Notes: a model not told the origin generated them from the sequence alone. Counted from the stretch's first letter, positions 51,171 through 59,628 are shown. The stretch: DNA of 64,000 nucleotides from Flavitalea plasmicola (GCF_030546645.1 NZ_JAUOTO010000003.1:588956-652955); one strand, 5' to 3'. Made by a program: numbers and translations.

Positions 51171-53114
51171 ATGATCAAGATCACTTTTCCAGATGGAGCC
51201 GTAAGGGAATATCCCTACGGCAGCACTGCGCTGGACATAGCGAAGTCCATCAGTGAAGGATTGGCAAGAAAGGTTTTAGCTGCGAATGTCAACGGACAGG
51301 TATGGGACGCTACACGCCCTATTCCCGCGGACGCTTCATTGAAATTGCTCACCTGGGATGACACGGAAGGTAAATCCACTTTCTGGCACTCTTCCGCCCA
51401 CCTGATGGCAGAAGCCATCGAATCAATGTATCCCGGCGTAAAATTCTGGGTCGGACCTGCCACAGAAAACCCTCCGGGTTTCTATTATGATATGGATCTG
51501 GGCGGCCATCAGATCTCCGATGAGGATCTTCGGAAGCTGGAAGCTAAAATGGCCGAGCTGGCCAAACAGAATACGGCTTATCAGCGGAAGGACATCAGCA
51601 AGGCTGATGCAATAGGCTATTTCACCGACAAAGGCGACGAATACAAGCTGGACCTCCTGGGCAACCTCCAGGATGGCGAGATAACTTTCTATACGCAGGG
51701 ACAGTTCACCGATCTCTGCCGGGGACCGCACATCCCGCATACCGGGTTCATCAAGGCGGTGAAGCTGACCAATATCGCCGGCGCTTACTGGAAAGGTGAT
51801 GAAAAGAACAAAATGCTCACCCGCATCTACGGCATTACTTTCCCCGCCAGAAAAGACCTGGAGGAATACGAGGCCCTGCAGGAAGAGGCGCGGAAAAGGG
51901 ATCACCGTAAATTGGGTAAAGAGCTGGGGATTTTCACGTTCGACGACCAGGTCGGTCCCGGGCTTCCTTTATGGATGCCGAATGGCGGGATTGTCATCGA
52001 GGAGCTGGAAAAGCTGGCCAAGGAAAGCGAGGACAAGGCTGGATATAAAAGGGTGGTCACCCCCCATATCGCAAAAGAGAGCCTTTACCTCACCAGTGGT
52101 CACCTGCCTTATTACCAGGACAGCATGTACCCCCCCATGGAGCTGGAAGGGGTGAAGTACTACCTGAAAGCCATGAACTGCCCGCATCATCACAAGATCT
52201 TTGATGCTGAACCGAAAAGCTATAAGGACCTGCCTTACAGGCTTGCGGAATATGGCACTTGCTACCGGTATGAGCAAAGCGGCGAGCTGTTCGGGCTCAT
52301 GCGGGTACGATGTTTGCACATGAACGATGCGCATATCTATTGCACCAAAGAGCAGTTTTACGAGGAGTTCAAGGCTGTGAACGAAATGTACCTGAAGTAT
52401 TTCAAGATCTTCGGCGTTGATAAGTATGTCATGCGGCTGAGCCTCCACGACCCCGCGAAGCTGGGGAAGAAATATGTAGACGAGCCGGAACTATGGAAAG
52501 AGACGGAAGCCCTGGTCAGGGACGTGCTGATCCGGACCAATACCCCCTTCAAGGAGGTGGCGGATGAGGCGGCATTTTATGGTCCCAAAATAGACGTGCA
52601 GATCTGGAGCACCATTGGCCGGGAGTTCACCCTGGCCACCAACCAGGTGGATTTCGCCCAGGGCCGCCGCTTCAAGCTGACCTTTACCAATAAGGACAAC
52701 CAGCCAGAGACGCCCCTCATTATCCACCGGGCGCCCCTGGGGACGCACGAGCGCTTTATAGGGTTCCTTTTGGAGCATTTTGCCGGGAAATTTCCCCTAT
52801 GGCTGGCCCCGTTGCAGGTGAAGATCCTGCCGATCAGCGATAAGTCCATGGAATATGCACAAACTCTTTTGGATTCCCTGAAAAATGCGGATATTCGTGC
52901 TGAGGTGGATGATCGCAGCGAAAAAATAGGGAAGAAGATCCGCGACACGGAGCTGGCGAAAGTTCCCTATATGCTGGTGATAGGAGAGAAGGAAATGCAG
53001 GAAGGGAAAGTGGCAGTGAGAAGGCAAGGTAAAGGAGACCTCGGCACAAAGACCATCGACGAGTTCATCCTTGAGGCCAGAAAAGAGATCAAAGAAAGGA
53101 CTCCCAACCCCTAA
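51171..53114 (+). CDS. thrS: threonyl-tRNA synthetase
   Basis: 647 residues (E. coli 642). TGS domain about 1-62 (MIKITFPDGAVREYPYGSTAL), editing domain with the metal motif HSSAHLMAEAIE (about 73-84) and CRGPHIPHTG, class II core with MNCPHHHKIF (zinc ligand region), RLAEYGTCYRYEQSGELFGLMRVR (motif 2) and HRAPLGTHERFIGFLLEH (motif 3), and the anticodon-binding domain from LAPLQVKILPISD. It charges tRNA-Thr. The order thrS-infC-rpmI-rplT is the conserved translation block. The ATG directly follows its promoter. Confidence 0.98.
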   Translation: MIKITFPDGAVREYPYGSTALDIAKSISEGLARKVLAANVNGQVWDATRPIPADASLKLLTWDDTEGKSTFWHSSAHLMAEAIESMYPGVKFWVGPATENPPGFYYDMDLGGHQISDEDLRKLEAKMAELAKQNTAYQRKDISKADAIGYFTDKGDEYKLDLLGNLQDGEITFYTQGQFTDLCRGPHIPHTGFIKAVKLTNIAGAYWKGDEKNKMLTRIYGITFPARKDLEEYEALQEEARKRDHRKLGKELGIFTFDDQVGPGLPLWMPNGGIVIEELEKLAKESEDKAGYKRVVTPHIAKESLYLTSGHLPYYQDSMYPPMELEGVKYYLKAMNCPHHHKIFDAEPKSYKDLPYRLAEYGTCYRYEQSGELFGLMRVRCLHMNDAHIYCTKEQFYEEFKAVNEMYLKYFKIFGVDKYVMRLSLHDPAKLGKKYVDEPELWKETEALVRDVLIRTNTPFKEVADEAAFYGPKIDVQIWSTIGREFTLATNQVDFAQGRRFKLTFTNKDNQPETPLIIHRAPLGTHERFIGFLLEHFAGKFPLWLAPLQVKILPISDKSMEYAQTLLDSLKNADIRAEVDDRSEKIGKKIRDTELAKVPYMLVIGEKEMQEGKVAVRRQGKGDLGTKTIDEFILEARKEIKERTPNP

Positions 53115-53167
53115 AGGAGTCGTTAAACAAAACGAAAAAATTAAAGCCTTCAGAATGGGGGAAGGCT
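53099..53167 (+). other. two hairpins between thrS and infC, possible leader/attenuator
   Basis: GACTCC (53099-53104) pairs with GGAGTC (53116-53121) across the thrS stop codon. A second stem, AGCCTTC (53145-53151) with GAAGGCT (53161-53167), ends 17 bases before the infC ATG. Neither is followed by a long T-run, so they are more likely leader structure than terminators. Confidence 0.4.
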
Positions 53168-53184
53168 GAACTTAAAAATTGTAA

Positions 53185-53772
53185 ATGGCATTTCCACCGA
53201 GACCTCCGAGAGGTAATTTCAATCCACGTTTCAGGAAAGAACAACAACAAGAACACCGTACCAATAACATGATCAGGGTACCGCAGGTACGCCTGGTGGG
53301 AGAGAATATAGAGGTAGGAGTGTATTCCTTCCAGGAAGCGCTGAAAATGGCGCAGGAGCAAGGGCTCGACCTGGTAGAGATCTCTCCCAATGCAGACCCT
53401 CCAGTATGTAAGATCATCGATTATAATAAGTTCCTTTACGAAAAGAAGAAGAAGGAAAAGGAAATGAAGGCCAAGAGCAAGGCCTCTGAAGTAAAAGAGA
53501 TCCGGTTCACGCCGAATACGGATGACCATGATTTCGACTTCAAGGCGAAGCATGCCGAAAAGTTCCTGAAAGATGGTAATAAAGTAAAGGCTTATGTCCA
53601 GTTCAAGGGACGGGCCATCCAGTTCAAGGAAAGGGGGGAGCTGCTGCTGCTGAAGTTTGCCGAGCGCCTCAATGACTCTGGCGTGCTGGAAGGCATGCCC
53701 AAAATGGAAGGCAAGCGCATGTTGGCGATCTGGGCGCCAAAACCCCAGAAAAAGAAGGAAAAGAACGCCTAA
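53185..53772 (+). CDS. infC: translation initiation factor IF-3
   Basis: 195 residues. The ATG is fixed by an in-frame TAA right before it, so the rare AUU start that many infC genes use is not possible here. N-terminal domain: RTNNMIRVPQVRLVGENIEVGVYSFQEAL and LDLVEISPNADPPVCKIIDYNKFLYE; C-terminal domain: VKEIRFTPNTDDHDFDFKAKHAEKFLKDGNKVKAYVQFKGR. A Pro/Arg-rich extension of about 25 residues precedes the fold. IF-3 keeps 30S free and checks the initiator codon. Probably co-transcribed with thrS, 70 bp upstream. Confidence 0.97.
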   Translation: MAFPPRPPRGNFNPRFRKEQQQEHRTNNMIRVPQVRLVGENIEVGVYSFQEALKMAQEQGLDLVEISPNADPPVCKIIDYNKFLYEKKKKEKEMKAKSKASEVKEIRFTPNTDDHDFDFKAKHAEKFLKDGNKVKAYVQFKGRAIQFKERGELLLLKFAERLNDSGVLEGMPKMEGKRMLAIWAPKPQKKKEKNA

Positions 53773-53790
53773 ACGGGCTTATTACGATAA

Positions 53791-53817
53791 AAAACCCGCC
53801 TGGAAGGCGGGTTTTTT
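53791..53817 (+). terminator. intrinsic terminator behind infC
   Basis: ACCCGCCT (53794-53801), loop GGA, AGGCGGGT (53805-53812), then TTTTTT; A residues before and T residues after extend the stem. Strong, and separates infC from rpmI. Confidence 0.9.
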
Positions 53818-53830
53818 CATTTTTATGGCT

Positions 53831-53838
53831 TACCTTTG
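53831..53838 (+). promoter_or_regulatory. -7 box of the rpmI-rplT promoter
   Basis: TACCTTTG, full TAnnTTTG match, just behind the infC terminator and 81 bp before rpmI. Confidence 0.6.
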
Positions 53839-53842
53839 CGCT

Positions 53843-53884
53843 CCGTTTACCCAAACGGCTCCATAAGTGTTCCGCCTGTGCGGA
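53843..53884 (+). other. structured leader of rpmI-rplT (two hairpins)
   Basis: CCGTTT (53843-53848) pairs with AAACGG (53853-53858); TCCGC (53871-53875) pairs with GCGGA (53880-53884). TCCGCC recurs at 53885-53890, so an alternative is conceivable. Position fits an L20-type autoregulatory leader, but no known leader consensus is recognised. Confidence 0.45.
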
Positions 53885-53919
53885 TCCGCCAGCAGGGTAT
53901 CATGCAAAAAGCATTCAAA

Positions 53920-54117
53920 ATGCCAAAGGTCAAAACGAATTCGAGTGCCAAAAAGAGGTTTAAGATCACCGGCACCGGAGAGATCACCTTCCAACGTGCG
54001 TTCAAACGCCACATTCTTACCAAGAAATCTAAGAAACGTAAGCGCAGCCTCAATAAGAAAGGTGTTGTGCACCATGCTAACCAGGATTTCGTCAAACGTC
54101 TGTTAAGACTGAAATAA
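53920..54117 (+). CDS. rpmI: 50S ribosomal protein L35
   Basis: 65 residues, the standard L35 length, starting [22 protein letters not shown] at 53920; the 28-codon upstream extension is the structured leader. Very basic, with [20 protein letters not shown] in the middle and FVKRLLRLK at the end. Part of the large ribosomal subunit. Followed by rplT after 54 bp under the same promoter. Confidence 0.97.
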   Translation: MPKVKTNSSAKKRFKITGTGEITFQRAFKRHILTKKSKKRKRSLNKKGVVHHANQDFVKRLLRLK

Positions 54118-54171
54118 ATAAGCCTTGATGCTTATTTGCACTTTATTTATTAATTGAAAATTAGTTAAGAT

Positions 54172-54516
54172 ATGCCACGTTCAGTAAATGCTGTTGCTTC
54201 CAGGGCACGCAGAAAACGCATCTTAAAAGAAGCAAAAGGTTTCTATGGCAAACGTAAGAATGTTTACACCGTAGCCAAGAACGTATTGGAAAAAGGCCTT
54301 CAGTACCGTTATGTCGGCCGCAAATTAAAGAAAAGGGAATATCGCACGCTGTGGATCGCCCGTATCAACGCCGCTGTCCGTGCAGAGGGGCTGACCTATT
54401 CCGCTTTCATCCACAAGCTGTCCCTGAAAGGCATCGGCCTGGATCGCAAGGTGCTGGCAGACCTGGCTATGAATGAGCCGGAAACGTTTAAGAAATTGGT
54501 AGATTCCGTTAAGTAG
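54172..54516 (+). CDS. rplT: 50S ribosomal protein L20
   Basis: 114 residues, standard length. Begins [37 protein letters not shown], the conserved rRNA-binding helix, and ends with the globular part [25 protein letters not shown]20 assembles early on 23S rRNA and in other bacteria represses its own operon by binding a leader. Last gene of the block, followed by a terminator. Confidence 0.98.
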   Translation: MPRSVNAVASRARRKRILKEAKGFYGKRKNVYTVAKNVLEKGLQYRYVGRKLKKREYRTLWIARINAAVRAEGLTYSAFIHKLSLKGIGLDRKVLADLAMNEPETFKKLVDSVK

Positions 54517-54540
54517 GTTTTATTGCACCACAATTATACA

Positions 54541-54568
54541 CCGGCTCTCCAAAGGGGCCGGTTTTTTT
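54541..54568 (+). terminator. intrinsic terminator behind rplT
   Basis: CCGGCTC (54541-54547) pairs with GGGCCGG (54555-54561, one G-T pair), then seven T. Confidence 0.85.
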
Positions 54569-54669
54569 ATGGGGTCATCTAAAAAAAATCCCCATTATTT
54601 ATCCAAAAAACTTCACATTTGCATAGTTTTTTTATAAACCGATAAATACCATATAACCTGGACCAGTCA

Positions 54670-56067
54670 ATGAACAATACGTACACCGACCTGGTGACAC
54701 AAACCTTCAACTTCCCCCAGGAAGGATTCGAGGTTAAAGATGCTTACCTTCAATTCAACGGCCTGGACCTGAAAGCGCTGATCGATAAATATGGCACGCC
54801 CATGAAGCTAACCTATCTCCCCAAGATCGGGATGCAGATACGGAAGGCGAAAAAGATGTTCGCCGCCGCCATTAAGCGCCATCACTATGAAGGGAAGTAT
54901 TATTACTGCTATTGCACAAAGAGCTCTCATTTCTCTTTCATTGTGGAAGAAGCGCTGAATCATGAGATCCACCTGGAGACCTCTTACGCCTACGATATCG
55001 AGATCATCAAAAAACTTTACGCCCGTAAAAAGATCACGAAGGATACCTTCATCATCTGCAACGGGTTTAAACAGAAACCCTACACCAGCCGTATCGCCTC
55101 CCTGCTGAACAGCGGCTTCAAGAACGTTGTTCCCATCCTGGACAATAAGGAGGAGCTGCAGCAATACAAGCGCTCGGTGAAAGTTCCTTTCAAGCTGGGC
55201 ATCCGGGTGGCGGCTGAAGAAGAGCCCAATTTCCCTTTCTATACCTCCCGTTTGGGTTTCCGGGCCCGTGATGTGCTGGAATTTTATGTGGACAAGATCG
55301 AGGGCAATGAAGACAGGTTCCAGCTGAAGATGCTGCATATCTTCCTCAACAAGGGCATCAAGGATGATATCTACTACTGGTCAGAGCTGAATAAGGTCAT
55401 CAACCTGTACTGCCAGCTGAAGAAGATCTGTCCCGAGCTGGACTCCATCAATATTGGCGGCGGCTTTCCCATCAAGCATTCCCTGGGCTTCGAATATGAC
55501 TACCAGTTCATGATCAATGAGATCGTGGGAAATATCAAAAAGGCCTGTAAGCGCAGCAATGTGCCCATGCCCCATATCTTCACAGAGTTCGGCAGCTATA
55601 CGGTAGGAGAGAGCATGGCGCATATCTACAGCGTCATCGGACAAAAGATGCAGAACGATCGCGAGATCTGGTACATGATAGATTCTTCTTTTATCACCAC
55701 GCTGCCTGATACCTGGGGCATCGGGGAACGCTTCCTCATGTTGCCGATCAATAAATGGGATGTGGAATATCAGCGTGTGGTATTGGGCGGCATCACCTGT
55801 GACAGCCACGACTATTACGATTCGGAAGAGCATATTAATGAAGTGTTCCTGCCCAAGATCATTAATGGCGAACCCCTGTATGTCGGCTTTTTCCATACCG
55901 GGGCTTACCAGGACCAGATCAGCGGGTACGGCGGCATCAAGCACTGTCTGATCCCTTCTCCCAAACATGTCATTGTAGGGCATGATAAGAATGGGAAACT
56001 GGTGGACTGGGTATACGCCAAGGAACAGACGGCGCAGAGCATGTTGAAGATACTTGGGTATAAATAG
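54670..56067 (+). CDS. fold-III PLP-dependent decarboxylase (arginine decarboxylase-like)
   Basis: 465 residues. The alanine-racemase-like barrel starts near residue 35; the PLP lysine is probably in YCYCTKSSHFSF (about residue 77-88), and NIGGGFPIKHS (about 260) binds the cofactor phosphate. The C-terminal part has GGITCDSHDYYD (CDS motif with active-site Cys and Asp) and HTGAYQDQISGYGG with the Tyr that contacts PLP. It belongs to the short Bacteroidota group usually labelled arginine decarboxylase, giving agmatine for polyamine synthesis; ornithine, lysine or diaminopimelate relatives share the fold, so the substrate is inferred. Confidence 0.82.
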   Translation: MNNTYTDLVTQTFNFPQEGFEVKDAYLQFNGLDLKALIDKYGTPMKLTYLPKIGMQIRKAKKMFAAAIKRHHYEGKYYYCYCTKSSHFSFIVEEALNHEIHLETSYAYDIEIIKKLYARKKITKDTFIICNGFKQKPYTSRIASLLNSGFKNVVPILDNKEELQQYKRSVKVPFKLGIRVAAEEEPNFPFYTSRLGFRARDVLEFYVDKIEGNEDRFQLKMLHIFLNKGIKDDIYYWSELNKVINLYCQLKKICPELDSINIGGGFPIKHSLGFEYDYQFMINEIVGNIKKACKRSNVPMPHIFTEFGSYTVGESMAHIYSVIGQKMQNDREIWYMIDSSFITTLPDTWGIGERFLMLPINKWDVEYQRVVLGGITCDSHDYYDSEEHINEVFLPKIINGEPLYVGFFHTGAYQDQISGYGGIKHCLIPSPKHVIVGHDKNGKLVDWVYAKEQTAQSMLKILGYK

Positions 56068-56084
56068 TGTCCTAAAATCTGCAT

Positions 56085-56540
56085 ATGGCCCTTAAATACC
56101 TGCTCACCTGCGCATTGCTGATGGCGATCGGCGGCGCCCGCGCCCAATCGGCGCAGGATTCCGTCAGGACAGCCGTCAATCAATTATTTACGGCGATGAA
56201 AAATGCGGATAGTGCGCAGCTGGTGGCCGCTTTCGACGACAGCGCGGTACTGCAGACCATCGTAGTAGACAGCGCCGGGAAAGTAAGCGCCCGCAGCTAT
56301 CCCGTAACCCAGTTCGCTTCCGCCATCAGTAGGCTTCCCAAAGGCGCCGCTGATGAACAGATCCATATTGAAACGCTGAAAATTGATGGCCCCCTGGCAG
56401 CCGTCTGGGCCTCTTACCATTTTTACTACAATGGCACGCTGCTCCATTGCGGGGTGGACTCCTTTCAACTGGTCCGTGTAAATGGGGTCTGGAAGATCCT
56501 TTATATCGTGGATACCCGGAAAAAGGGCGCGTGTGAATAG
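56085..56540 (+). CDS. exported NTF2-like/SnoaL-fold protein
   Basis: 151 residues with a signal peptide (about 1-20, LLTCALLMAIGGARAQ). The mature domain has the NTF2-like pattern VRTAVNQLFTAMKNADSAQLVAAFDDSAVL ... AAVWASYHFYYNGTLLHCGVDSFQLVRVNGVWKILYIVDTRK. Related small proteins bind hydrophobic ligands or have no known activity. It lies 17 bp behind the decarboxylase gene and may be co-transcribed, but no functional link is evident. Confidence 0.78.
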   Translation: MALKYLLTCALLMAIGGARAQSAQDSVRTAVNQLFTAMKNADSAQLVAAFDDSAVLQTIVVDSAGKVSARSYPVTQFASAISRLPKGAADEQIHIETLKIDGPLAAVWASYHFYYNGTLLHCGVDSFQLVRVNGVWKILYIVDTRKKGACE

Positions 56541-56551
56541 CCGCACAGGCG

Positions 56552-57835
56552 CTATTTCCTTTTCAGCCTGTACTTTTTGTTCACCCTGGGATTGTTAAAG
56601 TAAGCGTTCAGCTGTTCCTCCGTCATGCTGCTGGTCTCCTCCAGCGGAACGTCAATCAGCTGTACCTGGGTCTGTTTCAGCTCATTTTTCAGGGCAGTCA
56701 CTTTTTTGGCGATCTCCATGTCTTTTTCTCCTACGAGAGCATTGTCCCGCATGCTATACTCCAGTCTCTTGATGGAGCTGCGGATAAGACCCGCCTGGTT
56801 CTGCTCCGCCTGAAGGGTAGGGGCTACCGCCTCTTTTACAGGTACCAGTGCAACCCCGACACTGGGTAATATCGTGCCGGCAGTTTTCGCATCCTGGCTG
56901 GCGGCCGAGGAGAAGATGGTGCCGCCCAGCGCTGTGGTGGCGGTGGTCATATCGAAATCCGTTCGAGTATTCTTGGTCTTCTTCACCTTTTTGTCCAGCT
57001 GAAAGAAAGCGTACTTCAGCCGGAGAATATAAGTATTGATGTTATGGATGGCCAGGCTAAATTCCTCCTTCATATAGGGGTAGTTCAGGGCTTCTTTTAT
57101 ATAGATGCGGATGGTGGCCGTGTCGCGCATAAAGATCTTGTTCGTACCGACAAAGTAGAGGATAAGAAGCTTCGTTTTGGAGGAATCGCTCTCTTTTACG
57201 AAGTCATAAGGCGGGCTCCAGGTAAAATCGTCGTTACATCCTTTGATACTGGAATTCGTTTTGATCGGTATGTTGGAGTAGAAGTTGATGCCTTCGATGG
57301 GATAGGTGCCCGTCTCGCATTGCACTTTGAAGCTGATGGTATCCCCTTCGTCCATATATAAGACATTGCTTACCGTAGGCTTCACATGGGAAGGCATGAT
57401 CTCTGTCGTAAAAAACACCAGCGTAAAGGAAGTATCCACCCGTTCCTGCGGGTTATTGAGATTTTGCACGCCAATATTGACCTTGTATTCGTTGTCGTAT
57501 TTCAGCCTGCCGGAAAGGAAGTAGGATTTATCTGCTTTGAAGGTCAGCAAGCCATTTTCTTTGATCTTCAGGCCGACCGGTGCATTCTTCATAAAAAAGA
57601 AGTACTTGCTGGGGTCCCGGTTAAGCTCTAGTTGATAAGTAAGCGTGGAATCTACATGCAATGTGAAGTATGGGTTGAGATTGCGTATTCGCAAAGCGGA
57701 GTCATCCCGGATCTTTCCCGTATCGGACATAGCCATGGGAATATGAAAAACGGGATTCTGGGAAAATGCGCTGTCGGAAAATGCCAAGCCTACCACCAAA
57801 AGCCAAAACTGAAAAACTTTCACGGGTTTAATCAT
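56552..57835 (-). CDS. exported protein of unknown function
   Basis: 427 residues; signal peptide about 1-25 (FWLLVVGLAFSDSAFSQ). The first half looks like two beta-sandwich domains (about 45-250; ESDTTF-like pattern with GLLTFKADKSYFLSGRLKYDNEYKVNIGVQNL and EGDTISFKVQCETGTYPIEG). The second half is helical, with a heptad-like stretch near 340-400 (IRSSIKRLEYSMRDNALVGEKDMEIAKKVTALKNELKQ) and a basic end. I do not recognise a family. A TAATTTTA box (57854-57861, minus strand) may be its promoter. Converges with the NTF2-like gene. Confidence 0.7.
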   Translation of the reverse strand: MIKPVKVFQFWLLVVGLAFSDSAFSQNPVFHIPMAMSDTGKIRDDSALRIRNLNPYFTLHVDSTLTYQLELNRDPSKYFFFMKNAPVGLKIKENGLLTFKADKSYFLSGRLKYDNEYKVNIGVQNLNNPQERVDTSFTLVFFTTEIMPSHVKPTVSNVLYMDEGDTISFKVQCETGTYPIEGINFYSNIPIKTNSSIKGCNDDFTWSPPYDFVKESDSSKTKLLILYFVGTNKIFMRDTATIRIYIKEALNYPYMKEEFSLAIHNINTYILRLKYAFFQLDKKVKKTKNTRTDFDMTTATTALGGTIFSSAASQDAKTAGTILPSVGVALVPVKEAVAPTLQAEQNQAGLIRSSIKRLEYSMRDNALVGEKDMEIAKKVTALKNELKQTQVQLIDVPLEETSSMTEEQLNAYFNNPRVNKKYRLKRK

Positions 57836-57981
57836 ATTCTTGGATGATGTTGCCTAAAATTAGGTGTAAATGAAGCCCGAAATTAAAACAATCAGGCTAA
57901 AAATCCGGAAAACAAATAAAGAAAGTCCTTATTCGTCGCCTTCACAACTTCGTATATACAGGCCAATATCATGCCGGCGTA

Positions 57982-58014
57982 TAAAAAAACAAGCCCTCCC
58001 AGGACTGGGAGGGC
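57982..58014 (-). terminator. intrinsic terminator behind the Hsp20 gene
   Basis: GCCCTCCC (57993-58000) pairs with GGGAGGGC (58007-58014). On the minus strand a run of seven T (57983-57989) follows after TTG. The rest of the gap 57836-58077 holds only the neighbour's upstream region. Confidence 0.85.
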
Positions 58015-58077
58015 CTAAACCAAAACCAACTGCTAAATGAACGTTCTAATATCTTTTAGGCATTGAAGCCCACCCGA

Positions 58078-58509
58078 TTACTGGATCGAGATCTGTTTGG
58101 TGCTTTCCTTTTCCTGTTCTTTCTTGGGCAGGAGAAGCTTCAGGACGCCATTTTCATATTTTGCCTGGATACCATTGGTATCGATGCGATCATCCAGGTT
58201 AAAAGTGCGCTTGAAGCTCTTGAAAGAGAATTCCTTCCGGACTGTCTTGTAATCCTCCGTCTTGGTTTCTTCTTTCTTTTCAAAGGCGATGGTCAACTGG
58301 CCCTTGTCGACAGAAAGCTGAAAGTCTTCTTTTGCACGGCCTGGAGCGCTCAGTTCCAGATGATAAGCATCCTTAGTCTCATGGATGTTCACCGGGGGAA
58401 AACCAAAATTGCTTTCACGACCCCAGGTTGCGGGGAAATCCTGGAAAAATCCATCAACTAAGCCGGAGAGGTTCCTGGCGGGATGATTGTTAACTTTTAC
58501 GAGTGTCAT
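58078..58509 (-). CDS. Hsp20/alpha-crystallin family small heat-shock protein
   Basis: 143 residues. The alpha-crystallin domain covers about 38-130: PPVNIHETKDAYHLELSAPGRAKEDFQLSVDKGQLTIAFEKK ... RTFNLDDRIDTNGIQAKYENGVLKLLLPKKEQ, with the GVLxLxLPK edge motif, followed by a short tail for oligomer contacts. It binds unfolding proteins without ATP. Monocistronic, with a strong terminator behind it. I see no clear heat-shock operator; the upstream gap 58510-58776 holds an AAAACATGTTTT palindrome and repeats nearer the divergent gene. Confidence 0.93.
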   Translation of the reverse strand: MTLVKVNNHPARNLSGLVDGFFQDFPATWGRESNFGFPPVNIHETKDAYHLELSAPGRAKEDFQLSVDKGQLTIAFEKKEETKTEDYKTVRKEFSFKSFKRTFNLDDRIDTNGIQAKYENGVLKLLLPKKEQEKESTKQISIQ

Positions 58510-58685
58510 AGTGAGTTCCTATTTTAGATTTATCAATTTTGTTTGACAGGTAGGAGGGATCAAACCACGTACCATGGGCCAAAAACATGTTTTATTGGGA
58601 ATTTTTGACGGGTTTGCATCCCAAATACCAGGTTTAAGGTGACATTATTGCATTTGAAGCCAACTTATGGTGACATTTATTCCGA

Positions 58686-58719
58686 TTTGGGCCGCTACGC
58701 AACTTTTTGTTTATTTTTG
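58686..58719 (+). promoter_or_regulatory. promoter of the bacilliredoxin gene
   Basis: TTTG (58686-58689), 22 bp, TATTTTTG (58712-58719); start codon 57 bp beyond. Two GGTGACATT repeats (58638-58646, 58669-58677) lie just upstream. Confidence 0.55.
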
Positions 58720-58776
58720 TGTTTACAATAGGCACTTGGTCACAGCGCCAAATCAACTTTTAAATAGCATATAAAA

Positions 58777-59190
58777 ATGTATCCAGCAGAAATAGTACAA
58801 CCGATGAAAGAAGAACTCACAGATAATGGGTTCGAAGAGCTACTGACTTCCACAGAAGTAGAGAACCAGCTGAAAAAGTCCGGCACGACCCTGGTCATGG
58901 TCAATTCCGTATGCGGATGTTCCGCCGGTTCCGCCCGTCCGGGCGTGCTGATGGCCGTGGCCAACACCGCTAAAAAACCGGATTTCCTGACCACCAGCTT
59001 TGCCGGCTTTGATATGGAGGCGGTAAATACATTAAGACAGCATTTGTTGCCCTATCCCCCCTCATCCCCGGCTATTGCCTTGTTCAAGGACGGGCAATTG
59101 GTGCATATGATCGAGCGTCACCAGATCGAAGGCCGCCCGGCCCAATTGATCGCCCAGAACCTGATCGGGGCTTTCAATGAGTATTGTTAA
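58777..59190 (+). CDS. BrxA/BrxB-family bacilliredoxin (YphP/YqiW)
   Basis: 137 residues, the usual length. Thioredoxin-like fold with the CGC active site in VNSVCGCSAGSARPGV (about residues 45-60) and LFKDGQLVHMIERHQIEGR at the end, both family marks. In Firmicutes these proteins remove bacillithiol from proteins; Bacteroidota members keep the fold, and the thiol partner here is uncertain. Single gene with its own promoter and terminator. Confidence 0.92.
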   Translation: MYPAEIVQPMKEELTDNGFEELLTSTEVENQLKKSGTTLVMVNSVCGCSAGSARPGVLMAVANTAKKPDFLTTSFAGFDMEAVNTLRQHLLPYPPSSPAIALFKDGQLVHMIERHQIEGRPAQLIAQNLIGAFNEYC

Positions 59191-59216
59191 ACAAGCAGAT
59201 TTTAATCATAGCAATA

Positions 59217-59247
59217 AAAACCTTCCGGTTCGTCCGGAAGGTTTTTT
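59217..59247 (+). terminator. intrinsic terminator behind the bacilliredoxin gene
   Basis: AAAACCTTCCGG (59217-59228), loop TTCGT, CCGGAAGG (59234-59241), then six T. Confidence 0.9.
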
Positions 59248-59305
59248 GTTTGTGGTATAGTCAGCAGTCTATTATCCCTCAACGCCCATTCCCGGAGCAA
59301 CCGCC

Positions 59306-59525
59306 TGTGGATAACCCTAACACCCGATCTGTTCTTGTGAAAACCATGTTTCTTCGATGAGAAAATATCCACAGCTGTGAATAATCAACGTAATGCTGAC
59401 GTGGCCTAAATTTGAAGGAAAAAGTGTTCCCCGTGGAACACTCGTGTGGAACGGCATTCCCCAGAATTTAGTATTTGTGGAAAATTTATTTTTAATTTTT
59501 TTTGGAAACTTTGATATAACAACTT
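59306..59525. other. candidate replication origin: DnaA-box cluster and AT-rich tract
   Basis: TGTGGATAA (59306-59314) is a perfect DnaA box. One-mismatch boxes are ATATCCACA (59365-59373), TGTGAATAA (59376-59384, facing the previous one) and TGTGGAAAA (59476-59484). A strongly AT-rich tract follows (about 59461-59525). A parS-like palindrome lies inside. The gap 59191-59628 holds no gene. Some boxes could be chance; gene content (no dnaA, no dnaN) does not help decide. Confidence 0.4.
59423..59442. other. parS-like palindrome
   Basis: AGTGTTCCCCGTGGAACACT: arms of 8 bp are perfectly inverted. The inner 16 bases match the general ParB site TGTTnCACGTGnAACA at all fixed positions but one (C for A at position 7). 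Confidence 0.45.
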
Positions 59526-59573
59526 CATCTTCCATTCTTTCGGCAGGATATTCGTTGTTTGCCCTTTTTAATG

Positions 59574-59581
59574 TACGTTTG
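59574..59581 (+). promoter_or_regulatory. -7 box of lgt
   Basis: TACGTTTG, full TAnnTTTG match, 47 bp before the ATG; a TTG lies 16 bp upstream (59555-59557), slightly short spacing. Confidence 0.5.
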
Positions 59582-59628
59582 TGCCCGGCTATGATCTCCC
59601 AATGCACACATAGCACCTAAATTTTTTT

